Below, piece by piece: positions 62,664-64,000 of a stretch of 64,000 bases of DNA (position 1 is its first letter; every line of letters begins with the position of its first letter). The stretch comes from Streptomyces galbus (GTDB taxonomy: Bacteria; Actinomycetota; Actinomycetes; Streptomycetales; Streptomycetaceae). The notes under the pieces are model-generated. The model was not told the DNA's origin, did no database searches, and worked only from the letters and a program-made list of their open reading frames with translations. A program made the position numbers and the translations under genes. The stretch is taken from the NCBI RefSeq assembly GCF_005280195.1, contig NZ_SZPR01000018.1, positions 155,524-219,523 on the forward strand, read 5' to 3'.

Positions 62664-63859
62664 CCGCCGGCCGCACGACCCTCAGGGCCGGCGTCGTCGG
62701 CTGCCTGCTGGCCGCCGCCGTCGCCCTCGTCCCGCCCACCGCCGCCCACGCGGACGGCATCCGCGGCCAGCAGTGGGCCCTGGACGCCCTGCACACCCAG
62801 GAGGCGTGGCAGACCACCCGCGGCAAGGGCGTCACCGTCGCCGTCCTGGACACCGGCGTCGAGGCCGATCACCCCGACCTGGCCGGCAACGTCCTGCCCG
62901 GCGAGGACCTGGTCGGCTTCGGCGCGACCGAGGGCGACCGCGCCTGGGCCCGCCACGGCACCGCGATGGCCGGGATCATCGCCGGCCACGGGCACGGCCC
63001 CGGGAACGGCGACGGCGTCCTGGGCATCGCCCCCGAGGCGAAGATCCTGCCGGTGCGGGTCATATTGGAGGACGGCGACCCGGCCCGCGCCCGTGCCCGC
63101 ACCACCCGCGGCAACGCCCTCGCGGAGGGCATCCGCTGGGCCGCCGACCACGGCGCCGACGTCATCAACCTCTCCCTCGGCGACGACTCCGCCTCCGCAC
63201 ACCCCGAACCGGCCGAGGACGAGGCCGTCCAGTACGCCCTGCGCAAGGGCTCCGTGGTCGTCGCCTCCGCGGGCAACGGCGGCGAGAAGGGCGACCACAT
63301 CTCCTACCCGGCCGCCTACCCGGGCGTCATCGCCGCCACGGCCGTGGACCGCTTCGGCACCCGCGCCTCCTTCTCCACCCGCCGCTGGTACGCCACGGTC
63401 GCCGCCCCCGGCGTCAACGTGGTGATCGCCGACCCGGACCACAAGTACTACGAGGGCTGGGGCACCTCGGCCGCCTCCGCGTTCGTCTCCGGCGCGGCCG
63501 CCCTGATCAGGGCGGCCCACCCGGACCTGACCCCGGCCCAGGTCAAGAAGCTGCTGGAAGCCACCGCCCGCAACCCCCCGAGCGGCGGCCGCGACGACTC
63601 CCGCGGCTACGGCTTCATCGACCCGGCGGCCGCCCTCAGGGCCGCGGCGAAGCTGAAGCCCGAGGGCCTGACGACCCAGTCCTACGGCGAGAAGTACTTC
63701 GGTCCGGGCCCCGACGAGCCCGGCCGCGCCGACGGCACCGCGGACTGGGCGGGCCCCCTGGCGGGCGGCACGGGCGCCGTCCTGCTGGTCGCCGGCGTGG
63801 TCCTGTGGCGGGGCCGCCGCCGCGGCGCCGACCGGACCCCGCCGGGACACGACTACTAG
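62660..63859 (+). CDS. Mycosin-type subtilisin-like serine protease
   Basis: 399-residue S8 peptidase. Signal peptide about 1-31 (AHA cleavage site), catalytic Asp64, His99 and Ser270 (VLDTGVE, RHGTA, GTSAAS), and a C-terminal membrane helix about 365-385 with a basic RGRRRG stop-transfer. This signal-protease-anchor plan is that of mycosins, which stabilise type VII secretion systems, but no ESX genes are in the window. ATG overlaps the preceding gene; convergent and overlapping with the edge gene. Confidence 0.92.
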   Translation: MTAGRTTLRAGVVGCLLAAAVALVPPTAAHADGIRGQQWALDALHTQEAWQTTRGKGVTVAVLDTGVEADHPDLAGNVLPGEDLVGFGATEGDRAWARHGTAMAGIIAGHGHGPGNGDGVLGIAPEAKILPVRVILEDGDPARARARTTRGNALAEGIRWAADHGADVINLSLGDDSASAHPEPAEDEAVQYALRKGSVVVASAGNGGEKGDHISYPAAYPGVIAATAVDRFGTRASFSTRRWYATVAAPGVNVVIADPDHKYYEGWGTSAASAFVSGAAALIRAAHPDLTPAQVKKLLEATARNPPSGGRDDSRGYGFIDPAAALRAAAKLKPEGLTTQSYGEKYFGPGPDEPGRADGTADWAGPLAGGTGAVLLVAGVVLWRGRRRGADRTPPGHDY

Positions 63860-64000
63860 CCACCGGGACCGCCGTCGCCGGAGGACAGGCCCTGACCCTC
63901 CGCGACCCCCGCGAGCGCCGTCACCGCCGCCCGTGCTGCCGCCTCGACCAAGGCGATCCCGTCCTCCTGGGCGGCCGTGCCGTTCGACAGCACGGCGACC
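63856..64000 (-). CDS. C-terminal fragment of an edge gene (partial)
   Basis: Only the last 47 residues are in the window, reading AVLSNGTAAQEDGIALVEAA and ending GDGGPGG before TAG. The AVLSNGT strand recalls the final strand of serine beta-lactamase-like hydrolases, but this is too short to assign. Its stop codon overlaps the mycosin stop by 3 bp on the opposite strand. Confidence 0.5.
   Translation of the reverse strand, partial: VAVLSNGTAAQEDGIALVEAAARAAVTALAGVAEGQGLSSGDGGPGG

Noticed and set aside
1-64000. CRISPR arrays, tRNA genes, transposases, phage genes
   Set aside because: No regularly spaced direct repeats, tRNA-like cloverleaf sequences or transposase motifs were seen by reading; not checked with a dedicated program.

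Overview
The window is high-GC actinobacterial chromosome, almost certainly from a Streptomyces: strong third-position GC bias, many GTG starts, frequent 4-bp ATGA/GTGA overlaps, a conservon (cvn) operon, a gyl glycerol regulon and a complete Pup-proteasome locus. The gene order metH ... recB-like nuclease, trmI, arc, dop, pup, prcBA, pafA, pafBC, tatAC, helY is also that of Mycobacterium tuberculosis (Rv2124c-Rv2092c region), so most of the first 38 kb is old core chromosome. I see no tRNA, rRNA, insertion sequence, prophage or CRISPR array.

Layout. 1-6.5 kb: a PAC2-family gene and the leftward glycerol regulon glpF-glpK-glpD with its IclR-type regulator gylR; two near-identical palindromes mark likely GylR sites. 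6.8-14 kb: cobalamin-dependent methionine synthase, a HAD phosphatase, a peptide-type ABC solute-binding lipoprotein and an orphan NarL-type response regulator. 14-19.3 kb: RecB-family Fe-S nuclease, M50 site-2 protease with a long disordered N-terminus, tRNA m1A58 methyltransferase, a small secreted protein and a ferredoxin. 19.5-25.7 kb: proteasome ATPase (arc), dop, pup, an endonuclease VII-like HNH gene, prcB and prcA. 25.7-33.7 kb: LacI regulator and MFS exporter sharing an operator-like inverted repeat, Pup ligase pafA, two FKBP isomerases, and the WYL-regulator pair pafB-pafC. 33.8-38.5 kb: tatA, tatC and a HelY-type helicase. 38.7-43.4 kb: a five-gene conservon of the cvn9/rar type ending in a P450 that lacks the ExxR motif. 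43.4-50.1 kb: pseudouridine synthase, GNAT acetyltransferase, iron-regulated siderophore-interacting protein, 5'-3' exonuclease and a glycine-betaine-type ABC transporter with permease fused to binding protein. 50.5-54 kb: XRE-cupin regulator, cytosolic metal-receptor-fold protein, TDT transporter and LysR regulator. 54-59.3 kb: a gamma-glutamylation catabolic cluster (PuuD-like hydrolase, GntR regulator, glutamine-synthetase-like ligase, aldehyde dehydrogenase, SDR). 59.3-64 kb: PLP-fold deaminase/aldolase, proline-rich membrane protein, mycosin-type subtilase and a truncated gene at the right edge.

Most notable: promoter-like elements matching the PafBC (RecA-independent DNA-damage) consensus TTGTCRGTG-N8-TANNNT lie immediately upstream of three nucleic-acid enzymes (RecB-like nuclease, HelY helicase, and with one mismatch in the -10 the 5'-3' exonuclease), and a weaker copy lies ahead of pup. 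In each of the three enzyme genes the -10 sits 6-10 bp from the start codon, which predicts leaderless or nearly leaderless transcripts. PafBC itself is encoded in the window, next to the proteasome that is known in mycobacteria to be linked to the same response, and an HNH nuclease sits inside the proteasome operon. Together these suggest a physically clustered DNA-damage regulon. Several intergenic repeats and palindromes are also described.
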